DNA from: Entomortierella parvispora
Taxonomy: Eukaryota > Mortierellomycota > Mortierellomycetes > Mortierellales > Mortierellaceae
NCBI GenBank assembly: GCA_963573315.1
Contig: OY752140.1
Span: 1,860,001 to 1,924,000 of the forward strand
Direction: 5' to 3'
DNA: 64,000 bases
The position numbers were made by a program, and so were the translations under genes. The notes beneath the pieces were generated by a model, which did no database searches, was not told the DNA's origin, and was given only the letters and a program-made list of their open reading frames with translations. Shown in pieces: positions 62,673 to 64,000 of the stretch (positions are counted from its first letter, which is position 1; every line of letters begins with the position of its first letter).

Positions 62673-64000
62673 GATGTCGTGTCTTTTTTTGGCGCAAGGG
62701 AGATGGGCGCCTTCATGATCATTCACTGTTCGCTCATCTGCCCCCTGGGCTATGCCCCTTGCTTTTCTTCAGCTTGCACCAGCTTTGCCATGGAAATTTT
62801 GGGTTTTCATTCCACCTTCGACACAGAGAGGATCTAGGCAAGGATTTCCATACCAGTTTCTTTTTTTTTATTCTTCATAAACAACTTTTTCTTTTTTTGA
62901 GTATTGCATTGTTGCTTTCTAGTACGGTAATGGAAGGCGAGACAGAGTCAAGGATCACAAGGACTGCCGGTTCAGGAAAAGGATGCCGAGCTTGTGAACA
63001 AAGGAGAAGCAGGAACCATCTCGGCCTGGAGCGCTCTGGACCGTACCTAGAACATCCATTTTGCAGGCACAGTGGAGGAGTTTCTTGCAGTTTGGGCAAC
63101 CGTACTCACTCTTGCCGAGACTAAGCCGGATCAGAACATGGAAGGGGTTAGAAAGAAAGCAGAAATGCAAAAAAATTAGATGCGGGATGACGCATCAAAC
63201 AGCCGACCGCGAGTAAGACGTAGAAGAACAAAGAGTGGGAGCAGGGGAGAGCCGGATGTGTGGCATCAACAACAACAATCACGACAACAATAACAACAGC
63301 AGCAACAATAATAACAGCACGAATGTCCCTGGAAGTGAAGGGCAAGGGCAATCAGTTCCACTCAAGGACGGTCAGGAATCACACACGGATTGGACTGCGC
63401 CAAGGTGAATGTTTCCCATGACCCGGCATGGATTCACTTGGCTATTGCGGAGGGGGTGACGAACTGTTTTTATTGGAGGGCCGAAAAAGCGATGACGGCA
63501 TTGGGACTGATCACAAAACGGACGCGTCCGGTCCAGAGCCAAGGGGGAAAATGAAAATGTGGTAGTGATGATGATGATGATATTGATGGTGGTGGTGGCA
63601 AAGGAAGCAAGGGCGCAGGCAAAAAATAGAATTGGGGCCAGGAGAGCATGGAAGGAAGGATAAGACGCGTCCCTGTTGGCGGCCGCTGACGAGTGAGCGA
63701 TGAAGGCGGGCACATGATGTCATGGAAGGTCGCACAACGGGACCCCCTTGTGTCGCGTCTGAGTGTGGCAAGAAATTGACATGCCTGCTGCTCAGAGATT
63801 GTCGAGCAAAGAGGAAAGGGAGCGAACGAGGGAGGTCGAGGTCGGACGGCAAGGGAACAGCAGAACAACAATGAACGGTGAGCAAGTAAGTAAGTAAGCA
63901 AGCAAGCAGGCCGATGGCTGGATGGTACGTTGCTGCCGAAGAAAAGACTGCAGACTAGCGCGGGCTGGATTGATTGCACGCAGCAACGATATCGAAACAG
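62673..64000. other. Region downstream of Ypt7 without recognised gene
   Basis: Ypt7 3' UTR followed by about 1 kb with CAA/CAG-rich (63268-63320) and ATG/GGT-rich (63560-63600) tracts and short low-complexity frames on the minus strand. This could be the promoter or leader of a gene beyond the window. Nothing can be assigned. Confidence 0.5.

Overview
The window comes from a filamentous fungus. Genes carry many short GT-AG introns, and the gene set is typical of fungi: FHIP, a Zn(II)2Cys6 regulator, the SEA/GATOR2 subunit Mios/Sea4, a Reg1-type PP1 regulator and Ypt7/Rab7. The large L1-like retroelements and gene style suggest an early-diverging lineage, most likely Mortierellomycota. That placement is an inference from style, not from a marker gene.

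Left block (1-22165) is ordinary gene space. It holds the 3' part of an FHIP gene (+), a convergent Zn(II)2Cys6 factor (-), a 4.7-kb stretch with no recognisable gene, a small secreted Gly/Ala/Tyr-rich protein (+), a five-exon HSL-type esterase (-), a type II membrane protein with an O-fucosyltransferase-like domain (+), Mios/Sea4 (-), and a Reg1-like protein (+) divergent from Mios.

Middle block (22328-51689) is the unusual part. A large inverted duplication carries a complete tRNA-Lys(CUU) gene in each arm plus the 3' end of a decayed Ty3/gypsy element. The inner 1659 bp of each arm (22530-24188 and 24692-26350) looks identical, around a 503-bp spacer. The right-arm tRNA gene has been hit by a non-LTR retrotransposon (LINE) that lies in four head-to-tail copies on the minus strand. 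Three are full length (7218-7219 bp, intact 801-aa ORF1 and 1343-aa EEP/RT ORF2) and one is 5'-truncated. Each copy is bounded by the same 28-bp target duplication: 4 bp of tRNA leader plus tRNA nucleotides 1-24. The last duplication is continuous with nucleotides 25-73, so an intact tRNA-Lys gene, and with it the target site, remains beside the array. After the array the right arm resumes (51458-51689) as the inverted copy of the sequence upstream of the left tRNA. I read this as a LINE family that uses one tRNA gene as a renewable landing site.

Next is a graveyard (51690-56030): a fragment of a 5-oxoprolinase gene, a broken RNase H domain from another element, and an old, internally deleted relative of the same LINE.

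Right block (56321-64000) returns to normal genes: a cytochrome-b5-reductase-like flavoprotein (+), a ubiquitin-specific protease (-), divergent from it Ypt7/Rab7 (+), then about 1.3 kb with no recognised gene.

Several host genes (FHIP, Mios, Reg1-like, Rab7) belong to endosome/vacuole traffic and nutrient signalling, but nothing in the sequence shows that they form a functional cluster.
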